Part shown: positions 1-7,403 of the stretch, piece after piece
How the letters are laid out: each line of letters starts with the position of its first letter
Numbering within the stretch: the stretch's first letter is position 1
The notes under the pieces: generated by a model
What the model was told of the DNA's origin: nothing
The model's database searches: none
What the model saw: the letters and a program-made list of their open reading frames with translations, nothing else
NCBI GenBank assembly: GCA_016844515.1
Contig: JAERMP010000011.1
Location: 1 to 22,590 of the forward strand
Direction: 5' to 3'
Length of the DNA: 22,590 nt
From: Thermoleophilia bacterium
Lineage (GTDB): Bacteria > Actinomycetota > Thermoleophilia > Gaiellales > Gaiellaceae
Program-made: the position numbers and the translations under genes

Positions 1-1
1 T

Positions 2-631
2 GCCGTACGGGCCAACTCCCTCATGGCTCTCCGCGCGACGATGGAGACGGCCCGCGGCCTCGGAGCCGACGCGGTCGTCTTCCACGTCGGCTCACATCTC
101 GGCTACGGGTTCGACGAGGCAGTCGACGTGGTGGCACCGGCGCTGCGCGACCTACTCGAGCTGACGACGGACGAGCTCTGGCTGTGCATGGAGAACGCAG
201 CCGGCGCGGGCGGCACCATTGGGCGCTCCATCGCCGAGCTGGCGGCTCTCTGTGATGCGGTCGAAGGCCACCCGCGGCTCGGCATCTGCCTCGATTCGTG
301 CCACTGGTGGGCGTCGGGGGTCGACGTCTCCGACCGCGCGCTGCTCGCGGAAGCGCTCGAGGATCTCGACACCAGGATGGGCCTCGAGCGGCTGCGCATC
401 CTGCACGTGAACGACTCGAAGACGCCGCTCGCGTCGAATCGCGACCGCCACGAGCTCGTCGGCAGGGGCTTGATGGGCGACGGCCTCGCGACGTTCCTCG
501 GCCACCCCGCGTTTCAGTCGCTCCCCGCGATCGTGGAGACGTGGGAGGACAAAGGGCGCGAGACGGAGGACCTCGATCGGATGCGCGCGCTTCGCCGCAA
601 GGGCCGCCGCCGTTGGGCGAGCCGAGCCTAA
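2..631 (+). CDS. nfo: Endonuclease IV (AP endonuclease), 5' end cut off by the window
   Basis: This is a base excision repair enzyme that cleaves DNA 5' of abasic sites using a three-metal centre in a TIM barrel. The frame is open from base 2, before the first internal ATG at 23, so the gene starts upstream of the window and only about the last 210 residues are seen. Family metal-ligand motifs appear in order: FHVGSH, MENAAGAG, CLDSCHWWASG, HVNDSK, NRDRHELVGRG and VETWED. They match E. coli Nfo H109, E145, D179/H182, H216, D229/H231 and E261. The first ligand (H69) would lie outside the window. The C-terminus ends in a short Arg-rich tail. The next gene is convergent, so nfo ends its transcription unit here. 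The family assignment is very secure. Confidence 0.95.
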   Translation, partial: AVRANSLMALRATMETARGLGADAVVFHVGSHLGYGFDEAVDVVAPALRDLLELTTDELWLCMENAAGAGGTIGRSIAELAALCDAVEGHPRLGICLDSCHWWASGVDVSDRALLAEALEDLDTRMGLERLRILHVNDSKTPLASNRDRHELVGRGLMGDGLATFLGHPAFQSLPAIVETWEDKGRETEDLDRMRALRRKGRRRWASRA

Positions 632-655
632 GCGCTGAAAGAGACCCTCAGCACC

Positions 656-674
656 GCGGCCGCAACGCGGCCGC
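656..674. terminator. GC-only inverted repeat between convergent genes, possible terminator
   Basis: Two copies of GCGGCCGC flank the trinucleotide AAC, giving a perfect 8-bp stem with a 3-base loop. An outer CTGAA (634-638) and TTCAG (676-680) are also complementary. The repeat sits in the 108-base gap between the convergent nfo stop and the Cys-rich gene stop, where a bidirectional terminator is expected. There is no T-tract on either strand, so intrinsic termination is an inference. GCGGCCGC is self-complementary, so chance in GC-rich DNA is a real alternative. Confidence 0.35.
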
Positions 675-739
675 CTTCAGGGATTTTCGCGCGACTGAAA
701 TCTGCGCGAGCGGATTCCTGTCTTGCGCAAAGAACAGCC

Positions 740-1144
740 TCAGTCCGCTACGACCGCGAAGACGCGGAAGTTGGCGCGCTCGCGCGGGAGCTCGTGGAAC
801 TCCGGGTTTCGGCAGCCGATCTCGTCCTCGCGGCTCGCATACGTCTCGACGACTTCGACGTCGCACATCGGAAGAGGGGCCCGGCGAGCTCGAACCGCCC
901 CGAAGCCGCTGCGGGTCGACTCGGCCGATCTGAGGAGCTCGAGGTCGATCTCAACGTCGAACACCTTCTGGAGGCAACCCATGTACGTGTGACCCCACGC
1001 CTCGTACGCGTACACGAACGGGCAGGCCATCCGGATGCACGCGCCGGGGTAGACGACCTTCTCGCAGTGGACGTCGCAGTGACGGCACGCCACCTCGTCC
1101 TGTACCCGGAGAGGCAGTTCCGTCGCCGGCGCAGCGTTGTGCAT
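740..1144 (-). CDS. Cys-rich protein of unknown function
   Basis: I do not recognise a named family. The 134-residue protein starting at ATG 1144 has eight cysteines (20, 23, 27, 36, 41, 57, 94, 111). Six of them fall in the N-terminal half in a CxxCxxxC...GxC...CP pattern followed by an aromatic YAYEAWGHTYMGC segment, which looks like a zinc-binding or iron-sulfur knuckle. There is no signal peptide or membrane segment, so it is probably cytoplasmic. The frame continues upstream to a TTG at 1180, adding 12 residues. ATG 1144 is preferred because a GAGGAA lies about 12 bases before it and nothing SD-like precedes the TTG. It is divergent from cax across about 127 bases, in which I see no convincing promoter pair. 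The frame is credible because the Cys pattern is ordered and not low-complexity. Confidence 0.72.
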   Translation of the reverse strand: MHNAAPATELPLRVQDEVACRHCDVHCEKVVYPGACIRMACPFVYAYEAWGHTYMGCLQKVFDVEIDLELLRSAESTRSGFGAVRARRAPLPMCDVEVVETYASREDEIGCRNPEFHELPRERANFRVFAVVAD

Positions 1145-1271
1145 GACCCGATTGTGTTCCTCAACGTGCGTCCACCGCAAGACTTGACAAACAGGCGGTT
1201 TTCAGGCAGTGGCGACAGCGACGCGCCGGTGACGCCGCCCGCCCGCCGGCACGGGGTACGGTTCCGCGGCT

Positions 1272-2318
1272 GTGGTGAGGAGGATCCTGTTCGCGTCGCT
1301 GGCGATCGCGCCCATCACGATCGGCCTCCACTACCTCGCCGATCTCTCCGAGACAACGGAGTTCGTGCTCTCGGCGCTCGCCTTGATCCCACTCGCCTGG
1401 CTCATCGGCGAGGCCACCGAGCACGCCGCGGAGCACACGGGGCCGGGGATCGGCGGCTTCCTCAATGCCACCTTCGGAAACGCTCCCGAGCTCATCATCG
1501 CGCTCATCGCGGTCAACGAGGGGCTGACCGAGGTCGTCCGTGGCTCGCTCACGGGTAGCGTCGTCTCGAACCTCCTGCTCGTCCTCGGCGCCGCGCTCCT
1601 CGCCGGCGGCCGCGGGAAGCTGGATCGCTTCTCGAGCTTCCTTTCCTTGGGGCTGATCGCGTTCGCGACCGTTCTCTTCCTCATCCCCTCCGTCCCTGGT
1701 TGGGACGGGGATCCGGACAGCCACTCGCTCGCGGTGGTCTCGGCCGGAGTCTCGGTGGTGCTGCTGATCGTGTACATCGCAGTCACCTGGCACTCGCTTC
1801 GTCGGCACCGCTCGATGCACGTCGCCTCCGATGAGGAGATCGCCGGATGGTCGCTTCGCGCGGCACTCGGCGCCCTTGCCATCGCGACGATCGCCACCGC
1901 TCTCGTCGCCGAGATCCTCGTCGGATCGCTGGAGGTGTTCTCCGAGAAGGTCGGCCTCAGCGAGTTCTTCGTCGCCGCGGTGATCGTCGCGATCGTCGGC
2001 AATGCTGCCGAGCACGGCGGAGCCGTGATCGTCGCGTTCCGGGGGAAGATCGCTCTGGCGGGCGAGATCGCGCTCTCCTCGGCAGCGCAGGTGGCGGTCT
2101 TCCTCATCCCCGCGGTCGCGCTGATCTCGTGGCTCATCGACCCGCTCTCTCTCAGCTTCCGGCCGGTCGAGATAGCCGCGCTCGCGGGTTCGGTGACCTT
2201 CACCACGCTCATTCTCTTCGGCGGGCAGTCGAGCCGCGCGCGCGGGGCACTGCTCCTCGCTGGCTACGGCGTCGTCGTGATCGCGTTCCTTGTCGCCGGC
2301 GACCGCGGGGGCGGATGA
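1272..2318 (+). CDS. cax: Ca2+/H+ antiporter, CaCA superfamily (CAX/ChaA type)
   Basis: This integral membrane exchanger would expel calcium (or another divalent cation) in exchange for protons. The 348 residues are almost entirely hydrophobic helices, about ten or eleven spans. The two halves of the family's inverted repeat each carry a signature: GNAPE at 69-73 and GNAAEH at 243-248, the acidic residues of the two alpha repeats. An acidic/His-rich stretch (GEATEHAAEHTG, 46-57) follows the second helix. The start is GTG at 1272, or the adjacent GTG at 1275. A weak TACGGT (1257-1262) lies just upstream, so a near-leaderless mRNA is possible. The ATGA at 2315-2318 couples it to the M16-PH gene. 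Family is certain; ion specificity is inferred. Confidence 0.93.
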   Translation: MVRRILFASLAIAPITIGLHYLADLSETTEFVLSALALIPLAWLIGEATEHAAEHTGPGIGGFLNATFGNAPELIIALIAVNEGLTEVVRGSLTGSVVSNLLLVLGAALLAGGRGKLDRFSSFLSLGLIAFATVLFLIPSVPGWDGDPDSHSLAVVSAGVSVVLLIVYIAVTWHSLRRHRSMHVASDEEIAGWSLRAALGALAIATIATALVAEILVGSLEVFSEKVGLSEFFVAAVIVAIVGNAAEHGGAVIVAFRGKIALAGEIALSSAAQVAVFLIPAVALISWLIDPLSLSFRPVEIAALAGSVTFTTLILFGGQSSRARGALLLAGYGVVVIAFLVAGDRGGG

Positions 2319-4138
2319 GCGGCGACACGGACGTCGCACGGGGCCATCTCGACGGCATGCCGTTCTTCGCTGTCCAGGCGGCCCAACCGGCCTACGCGGG
2401 AATCTATTTCCGGGTCGGTCGGGCAGACGAGACCGCTGCCACAACAGGCATTACGCACCTCATCGAGCACCTCGTCATGCCAGCGAGCTCCTACCCGGAT
2501 GTCGAGTGCAACGGAACCGTGGAGAACGTGTGCACGACGGTATGGGCGTCGGGGAGCATGGCGAACGTCGGGCGTTTCCTCCACGAGGTGGTGAGTCGAG
2601 TGAATGCACTCCCGCTCGAGCGCCTGGACGTCGAACGCCGCATCCTCACGGCGGAGCAGGACACGCGCAGCCTGACCTCGCTACAGCAGGCGATTGCACT
2701 TCGCTTCGGGCCGGTTGCACACGGATTGACCGGTTACGCCGAGTACGGCGTAAAGCGGGTCACGGAAGACGAGATTGCGGCCTGGACCGCCGAGCGATTC
2801 ACGGCCGGCAACGCCGTGATCTGGGCGACCGATCCGGCGCTCGAGCTCGACGCGAGTCTGCCTCCAGGCTCGAGAGTGCCGGTGCCCGAGCCGCGGCCCA
2901 TCGACTACGTCGACTATCCGTCCGTCTACATCAGCGAGGCCGGTGGCGTGCTGCTCTCGATGCTGGTCAGCCGCTCGTATGCGTTCGGCATCGGTCGCGC
3001 CGTGCTCGAACGACGTCTGCGAGACCGCGTGAGGTACGAGCTAGGCCTCTCGTACGACGTGAGCATCGACTCGATGCCCTTGACGGCGGAGCACTCCCTC
3101 GCTTGGGTCAGCGCCGACGTCAGCGAGGCGAGTCTCGAACGCTGGTGCGAAGAGACGCTTCGGGTCTTCGACGAGCTCGCCGACCACGGGCCCACGAACA
3201 CCGAGCTCGAGTCCGAGAAGATGCGGGCACGGCAGGACGATCTCGACACATCACCGGTGCGGTGGGCCGGATGGCTCACCTGGACGGCCGAGGAACATCT
3301 CCTAGGCAAACCGTACAAGTCCAGGGACGAGTCGTCCCGCGCATACGAGGAGGTGACCAGCGGACAGGTCGCCGAGGCGATGCAGGAAGCGCGCTCGTCG
3401 CTTCTGCTCGTGGGACCGGAGGGCACGCCCGTCCCTCCCGGCTTCGCCGAGTACCCGATCTACTCGACCCATCGGGTCTCGGGTCACCGCCACCGGCCGC
3501 GTAGCCGCCGCGACCGCTTGCGTCGATACCTGCGTGACGTGGAGCTGATCTCCTCGCCTGAGGGCGTCACGTCCGCGAGAACGGGTTCGATCGTGACCGC
3601 GAGGTACGAGTCGACGGTTCTCTGCATCCGGGAGCCGGGCACCCGCACCCTGCTGACCGACGATGGCTTCTTCCTCCCGATCGCCGCGGACGACTGGACG
3701 CACGGCGACGAGCTTCTCCAGGAGATCGACGGCGCAATTCCGTCGAAGCTCGTCGTCTCCGAGACCCCGGGCCTCGACGCGCGAGCCGATGCGGTGACGC
3801 AGCTCGCGCGTGCAACGTTCAGGCGAACGTGGCTGATCTCCGACGAGCTCGAGGCTCTTCCCCACGTCCTCGAGGATGGCGAGTTGCTGCTCGTGCTGGC
3901 CTCGGCGAGTCGCGGCTGGAAGATGGGCCTCATCGCGCTGACCGACCGGCGGCTGCATTTCCTCTATGTCGACGGAACGAGCCACTCGTTCGTCGCGGAG
4001 CGCGGTCGTACTCCCGCGCGCGCAGAGGGGTCGAAGTTGAAGCTCTTCGTCGACGACGACTGGATCTCTCTGACAGACGTGGAGCCCAAGGGCAAGGCGG
4101 CCGAGCTCGGCCAGCTCCTCCACGATTGGAACACGTAG
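2315..4138 (+). CDS. M16-family zinc peptidase fused to two PH-like domains
   Basis: Residues 1-370 form an M16 (pitrilysin/processing peptidase-like) unit. The inverted zinc motif HLIEH is at 48-52, with candidate third ligands E107 or E114. The second M16 half carries the Arg/Tyr segment RVRYELGLSYDVS (238-250). The distance from HxxEH to the third Glu (55-62 residues) is shorter than the usual 75 or so. A basic linker (390-404, Arg-rich) is followed by about 200 residues that resemble two bacterial PH-like domains: roughly 405-480 (with DDGFFLPIAADDW) and 515-607 (with LIALTDRRLHFLYVDG). No signal peptide or membrane span is seen, so it is probably cytoplasmic. Its ATG overlaps the cax stop (ATGA), which suggests coupled translation. 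Substrate is unknown. It ends 3 bases from the convergent ltaE stop. The M16 call is firm; the PH-like calls are by eye. Confidence 0.85.
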   Translation: MSGDTDVARGHLDGMPFFAVQAAQPAYAGIYFRVGRADETAATTGITHLIEHLVMPASSYPDVECNGTVENVCTTVWASGSMANVGRFLHEVVSRVNALPLERLDVERRILTAEQDTRSLTSLQQAIALRFGPVAHGLTGYAEYGVKRVTEDEIAAWTAERFTAGNAVIWATDPALELDASLPPGSRVPVPEPRPIDYVDYPSVYISEAGGVLLSMLVSRSYAFGIGRAVLERRLRDRVRYELGLSYDVSIDSMPLTAEHSLAWVSADVSEASLERWCEETLRVFDELADHGPTNTELESEKMRARQDDLDTSPVRWAGWLTWTAEEHLLGKPYKSRDESSRAYEEVTSGQVAEAMQEARSSLLLVGPEGTPVPPGFAEYPIYSTHRVSGHRHRPRSRRDRLRRYLRDVELISSPEGVTSARTGSIVTARYESTVLCIREPGTRTLLTDDGFFLPIAADDWTHGDELLQEIDGAIPSKLVVSETPGLDARADAVTQLARATFRRTWLISDELEALPHVLEDGELLLVLASASRGWKMGLIALTDRRLHFLYVDGTSHSFVAERGRTPARAEGSKLKLFVDDDWISLTDVEPKGKAAELGQLLHDWNT

Positions 4139-4141
4139 CGA

Positions 4142-5200
4142 CTAGCTGCGGACGTGAGCGCCGAGCGCCTGCGGGACGAGGTCGATCGCGTGCTCGATGT
4201 CGTCATCCGTTATCTCGAGATGGGTGACAGCGCGGATCACCGTCGGGTGGATCGTGGCGGAGAGGCCGACGCCGGCGTCGCGTAGTCGGTTCAGCGCGTC
4301 GGAGCGATCGAGCCCCAACGAAGCGACATCGATCTGCACGAAGTTCGTCTCGACTCGATCGAGGTCGATCGGTACGCCAGCGACCACGAGAGCCATGGCA
4401 AGTCGCTTGGCCCGCGCGTGGTCGTCGGCGAGCCGCTCCACGTGGTGGTCGAGCGCATACACGCCTGCCGCAGCAACGACCCCGGCCTGCCGCATCGCGC
4501 CGCCGAAGAGGTGCTTCTCGCTCCACGCGCGCTCGATCAACTCCTCGGAGCCGGCGAGCAGGGCTCCCAGCGGACAGCCGAGCCCCTTCGAGAGGCAGAG
4601 GCAGAGCGTAACCGTGTCGAAGCGAGAGGCGATCTCTGCGGGCGCGACCTCGAGCGCCGTCGAGGCGTTGAGCAGCCGGGCGCCGTCGAGGTGGACCGCG
4701 AGTGACAGCTCGCGAGCGGTCGCGACGACATCCTCGAGCTCGGCGAGCGGCCAGACCCTCCCGCCCGCGTTGTTGTGCGTGTTCTCGAGAGAGAGGACGG
4801 TCACGCGTTGGTCGGCGGCCTTCGTGCTCGGAGCAGCAGCCCGACGGATCTGCTCGGAGGAGATCCGGCCGCCGCTCCCCGGAAGGCCGAGGGTCACGAG
4901 CCCGGCATGCGCCGCGACTCCTCCGTACTCGAACACGAGCACGTGCGAGTGCTCCTCCGCGACGAGCACGTTGCCGGGGCGCCCATGGAGCTTGAGCGCG
5001 ATCTGGTTTGCCATCGTCGCCGTGGGCAGGAACAGGGCCGCTTCGTGGCCAAGCAGCGCCGCGACGCGTTCCTGTAGAGCCGTGACGGTCGGGTCCTCGC
5101 GTTTCTGCTCGTCGCCGACCACCGCGTCCGCGATCGCCTGTCGCATTCCCGGCGTCGGGTGCGCCACGGTGTCGGAGCGGAGGTCGATCACGCCGCGCAC
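4142..5200 (-). CDS. ltaE: Low-specificity L-threonine aldolase (PLP enzyme)
   Basis: This enzyme cleaves L-threonine or allo-threonine to glycine and acetaldehyde and belongs to the fold-type I, beta-eliminating lyase group. The N-terminus IDLRSDTVAHPTPGMRQA is characteristic. EEHSHVLVFE (82-91) carries the conserved active-site His, HLDGAR (170-175) the Asp that pairs with the PLP nitrogen, and LSKGLGCPLG (203-212) the Schiff-base lysine K205. Length (352) is normal. The start is GTG at 5200, preceded by GGACGG as a weak ribosome site; no ATG is available. It is divergent from rlmN with 14 bases between start codons. It makes glycine, and a glycine cleavage operon lies about 3 kb away, but the two are on separate transcripts. 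Confidence 0.93.
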   Translation of the reverse strand: MRGVIDLRSDTVAHPTPGMRQAIADAVVGDEQKREDPTVTALQERVAALLGHEAALFLPTATMANQIALKLHGRPGNVLVAEEHSHVLVFEYGGVAAHAGLVTLGLPGSGGRISSEQIRRAAAPSTKAADQRVTVLSLENTHNNAGGRVWPLAELEDVVATARELSLAVHLDGARLLNASTALEVAPAEIASRFDTVTLCLCLSKGLGCPLGALLAGSEELIERAWSEKHLFGGAMRQAGVVAAAGVYALDHHVERLADDHARAKRLAMALVVAGVPIDLDRVETNFVQIDVASLGLDRSDALNRLRDAGVGLSATIHPTVIRAVTHLEITDDDIEHAIDLVPQALGAHVRS

Positions 5201-5214
5201 GCTACCGTCCTGAA

Positions 5215-6210
5215 ATGGATCTCGCGCTCCTCGAACGAACTCTCGGCGCCGGGGGTGAGCCGTCGTACCGCGCGCGCCAGGTGTGGGAGTGGACCACGCG
5301 CGGCGTCTCGTCCTACGAGGAGATGACCACGCTGCCGAAAGCTCTTCGCACGAGCCTCACAGAGGCGGTGCCGTTCTCGACCCTCGAGGTCGTCACAGAG
5401 CGCGAGTCCAAAGACGGAACCGTGAAGGTGCTCTTCCGCACACACGACGGCCACCCGCTCGAGGCCGTGCTCATGCGCTACCGCGACGGACGGCGCTCGC
5501 TCTGTCTGTCGGCCCAGTCCGGCTGCCCGCTGACGTGCACGTTCTGCGCAACGGGAGCGATGAAGTTCGGCCGGAACCTCACGGCTTTCGAGATTCTCGA
5601 TCAGGCACTCCACTTTCGGCGGCTCGGATCCGTCGACCATGCCGTCTACATGGGGATGGGCGAGCCGTTCCTGAACTTCGACGAGGTGCTCGCATCCGCG
5701 CGGCGTCTTCCGGATCTCGGAATCACGCACCGGCGGACGACGATCTCCACCGTCGGCTGGATGCCGGGGCTGAACCGCTTCGTCGACGACGTGGATGTGC
5801 CTATCCGGCTCGCGCTCTCGATCCACGCTGCCGACCCGCGACTGCGCTCGGAGCTGATGCCGGTGAACGATCGGTATCCGCTTGCCGAAGTCCTGGCCGA
5901 GTGCCGTCGGTACGTGGCGCTGCGGCGCCGAAAGGTGTTCGTCGAGTACGTCATGCTCGCGGGCGTGAACGACTCCCCGGCCGCTGCGCGCGCCCTGGCC
6001 GCCCTCCTGGACGCGCGGTCATTCAAAGTCAACCTCATCCCCTACAACCCGACCGGGAGGTACGAGGCTTCCTCGCGCCAGTCGATCGAGTCCTTCAAGG
6101 CCGTCCTCGACCGCGCCCGGATTCCCGCAACCGTACGACTCACGCGGGGCCGTGACATCGAGGCAGCGTGCGGTCAGCTGGCGAGCGCCCGAGTGCCGTC
6201 CTCCGCGTGA
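5215..6210 (+). CDS. rlmN: 23S rRNA/tRNA adenine-C2 methyltransferase RlmN
   Basis: This radical SAM enzyme methylates C2 of A2503 in 23S rRNA and A37 in some tRNAs. The [4Fe-4S] motif CPLTCTFC supplies C104, C108 and C111. The two further RlmN cysteines are also present: C97, seven residues before C104 as in E. coli C118/C125, and C319 in RDIEAACGQL, which forms the methylcysteine. The GMGEPFLNFDEV segment (147-158) is the SAM-binding motif. Length (331) is at the short end because the N-terminal accessory domain is trimmed. The ATG has no Shine-Dalgarno sequence; a TACCGT ends six bases before it, so a leaderless transcript is plausible but unproven. RlmN is clearly favoured over Cfr by context and sequence. 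Confidence 0.96.
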   Translation: MDLALLERTLGAGGEPSYRARQVWEWTTRGVSSYEEMTTLPKALRTSLTEAVPFSTLEVVTERESKDGTVKVLFRTHDGHPLEAVLMRYRDGRRSLCLSAQSGCPLTCTFCATGAMKFGRNLTAFEILDQALHFRRLGSVDHAVYMGMGEPFLNFDEVLASARRLPDLGITHRRTTISTVGWMPGLNRFVDDVDVPIRLALSIHAADPRLRSELMPVNDRYPLAEVLAECRRYVALRRRKVFVEYVMLAGVNDSPAAARALAALLDARSFKVNLIPYNPTGRYEASSRQSIESFKAVLDRARIPATVRLTRGRDIEAACGQLASARVPSSA

Positions 6211-6253
6211 TCCATATTGCTCGCAGGTGCCGAAGAGCATGCAGCAGGGAGAC

Positions 6254-6263
6254 AGGAGAGGAG
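6254..6263 (+). promoter_or_regulatory. Strong ribosome binding site that fixes the SPFH gene start
   Basis: AGGAGAGGAG ends seven bases before GTG 6271. The open frame extends back to a TTG at 6217, but that start has no SD and would put this purine run inside the coding sequence. The site decides for GTG 6271. Confidence 0.75.
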
Positions 6264-6270
6264 TGAGCGC

Positions 6271-7176
6271 GTGGGGTACGTGATCTTCACGGGAATCGTG
6301 CTCGTGATCGGAGCGATCGCGCTCGGAGTCGCCCGCGAGATGCGCAAGAGCGAAGACCCCGAGGCCGTCAGAGCCGGGAAGATCATCCTGACCGCATCGC
6401 TCGTCATCGTGCCGCTGTTCATCCTCGTCTTCACGGTCGTGGAGTCGTTCCACAGCGTGCGGGCCGGTTATGTAGGCGTCATCTACCAGTTCGGCAATAT
6501 CGTCGGACAGACCGAGGCCGGGTTGGTGACGACCTGGCCCTGGCAGAACGTCCAGGAGGCGAACGTCCAGGTGCAACGAGCACAGTTCTCCGACCTCGAG
6601 GCGTTCACCGCGGAGACGCAGGACGTGTTCATCGTCGCGACGATGAACTACCGCGTCGACCCCGTAAGCATTCAGGAGCTCTACCGCGGAGTCGGGCCGA
6701 ACTACTTCGACAAGCTGATCCCAACTCGCGTCAACCAGCTCTTCAAGGACGAGACCGTCAAGTACCGCGCCGTCGATATTGCGCCAAACCGGGAGAAGAT
6801 CCGGCGTGAGGTGCGCGAGCGGCTCGCAGAGGAGTTGGCGCAGTACTCGATCCAGGTCGAGGATCTCCTGATCGACAACATCAAGTTCTCACCCGAGTTC
6901 ACTCAGGCGATCGAAGACAAGCAGATCGCGACGCAGCAGGCACAGGCTGCGCAGAACCGCGTGCGCGAGGCGAAGTTCAAGGCTCAGCAGGTGATCGAGC
7001 AGGCCCAGGGCGAGGCGAAGGCCTTCGCGCTCAAGAATCGGACGCTTACACCCCTCATCGTGCAGCAGAATGCCATCGACAAGCTGAACCCGAACGTCGA
7101 GGTGATTATCTTGCCGAGCGGCTCGAACTTCCTGTTGCCGGCGGGACTGCTCGCACGAAGGAGCACAGGCCCATGA
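6271..7176 (+). CDS. SPFH/prohibitin-like membrane protein
   Basis: The SPFH (stomatin/prohibitin/flotillin/HflK-C) family forms membrane-anchored ring scaffolds that organise lipids or regulate membrane proteases. The 301-residue protein has two N-terminal spans (about 3-21 and 38-58), then an SPFH/band 7 domain (about 64-215) with YVGVIYQFG, LVTTWPWQNV and VATMNYRVDP. An Ala/Gln/Glu-rich helix follows (about 215-256, likely coiled coil), and the C-terminus contains VEVIILPSGSNFLLP, typical of prohibitin-like members. Two N-terminal spans, not one, is a mild variation. The start at GTG 6271 is set by a strong SD. It overlaps the next miniprotein gene at ATGA (7173-7176). No NfeD partner is seen. 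Specific function is unknown. Confidence 0.9.
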   Translation: MGYVIFTGIVLVIGAIALGVAREMRKSEDPEAVRAGKIILTASLVIVPLFILVFTVVESFHSVRAGYVGVIYQFGNIVGQTEAGLVTTWPWQNVQEANVQVQRAQFSDLEAFTAETQDVFIVATMNYRVDPVSIQELYRGVGPNYFDKLIPTRVNQLFKDETVKYRAVDIAPNREKIRREVRERLAEELAQYSIQVEDLLIDNIKFSPEFTQAIEDKQIATQQAQAAQNRVREAKFKAQQVIEQAQGEAKAFALKNRTLTPLIVQQNAIDKLNPNVEVIILPSGSNFLLPAGLLARRSTGP

Positions 7177-7292
7177 GGATGATCGGCTGGGCGCTCGTGC
7201 TCGTCGTCGTCATCGTCGTCGCCTACTTCGTGATCCCCTGGGCGATCCTGAAGATGGGGCGACTTCGCGACCCGCGGGACCCGCTCGAGTAG
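7173..7292 (+). CDS. 39-residue single-span membrane miniprotein
   Basis: A 39-codon frame begins at ATG 7173, overlapping the SPFH stop in an ATGA. It is preceded by AAGGAG (7158-7163) at nine bases' spacing. The product is one hydrophobic helix rich in Val/Ile/Leu (about residues 4-25, including GWALVLVVVIVVAYFVI), followed by a short charged tail (KMGRLRDPRDPLE). Good SD, stop-start coupling and a clean helix-plus-charged-tail layout all argue that it is translated. I know no family for it. By position it may be a small partner or regulator of the SPFH ring, which is inference only. Chance is possible at this length. Confidence 0.6.
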   Translation: MRMIGWALVLVVVIVVAYFVIPWAILKMGRLRDPRDPLE

Positions 7293-7307
7293 GCCCCGAA
7301 GCGGCCT

Positions 7308-7322
7308 GTCCGCGAAGCGGAC
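7308..7322 (+). repeat. Small hairpin after the miniprotein stop
   Basis: GTCCGC and GCGGAC form a 6-bp stem around a GAA loop, 16 bases after the miniprotein stop and just before the larger hairpin at 7337-7362. The pair of hairpins probably marks the 3' end of the SPFH-miniprotein transcript. No function is proven. Confidence 0.4.
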
Positions 7323-7336
7323 CAGTGGAAGGGGTT

Positions 7337-7362
7337 CCGGGGGAACCGGGAGCTTCCCCCGG
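7337..7362 (+). terminator. Hairpin, probable terminator of the SPFH unit
   Basis: CCGGGGGAA (7337-7345) pairs perfectly with TTCCCCCGG (7354-7362) around an 8-base loop. It lies in the 111-base gap between the miniprotein and the VOC gene. No T-run follows, only CTTGTG, so this would be a U-less terminator or an mRNA-stabilising hairpin. Confidence 0.45.
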
Positions 7363-7403
7363 CTTGTGCCGCCGCGCGAGCGGGACAGCTAGCTTCTGTC
7401 GGC

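Noticed and set aside
1184..1189. Perfect TTGACA upstream of cax
   Set aside because: No acceptable -10 box lies 16-18 bases downstream on the + strand, so it is not called as a promoter.
1161..2444. 427-codon minus strand frame opposite cax
   Set aside because: Charged low-complexity translation complementary to membrane helices of a clear antiporter.
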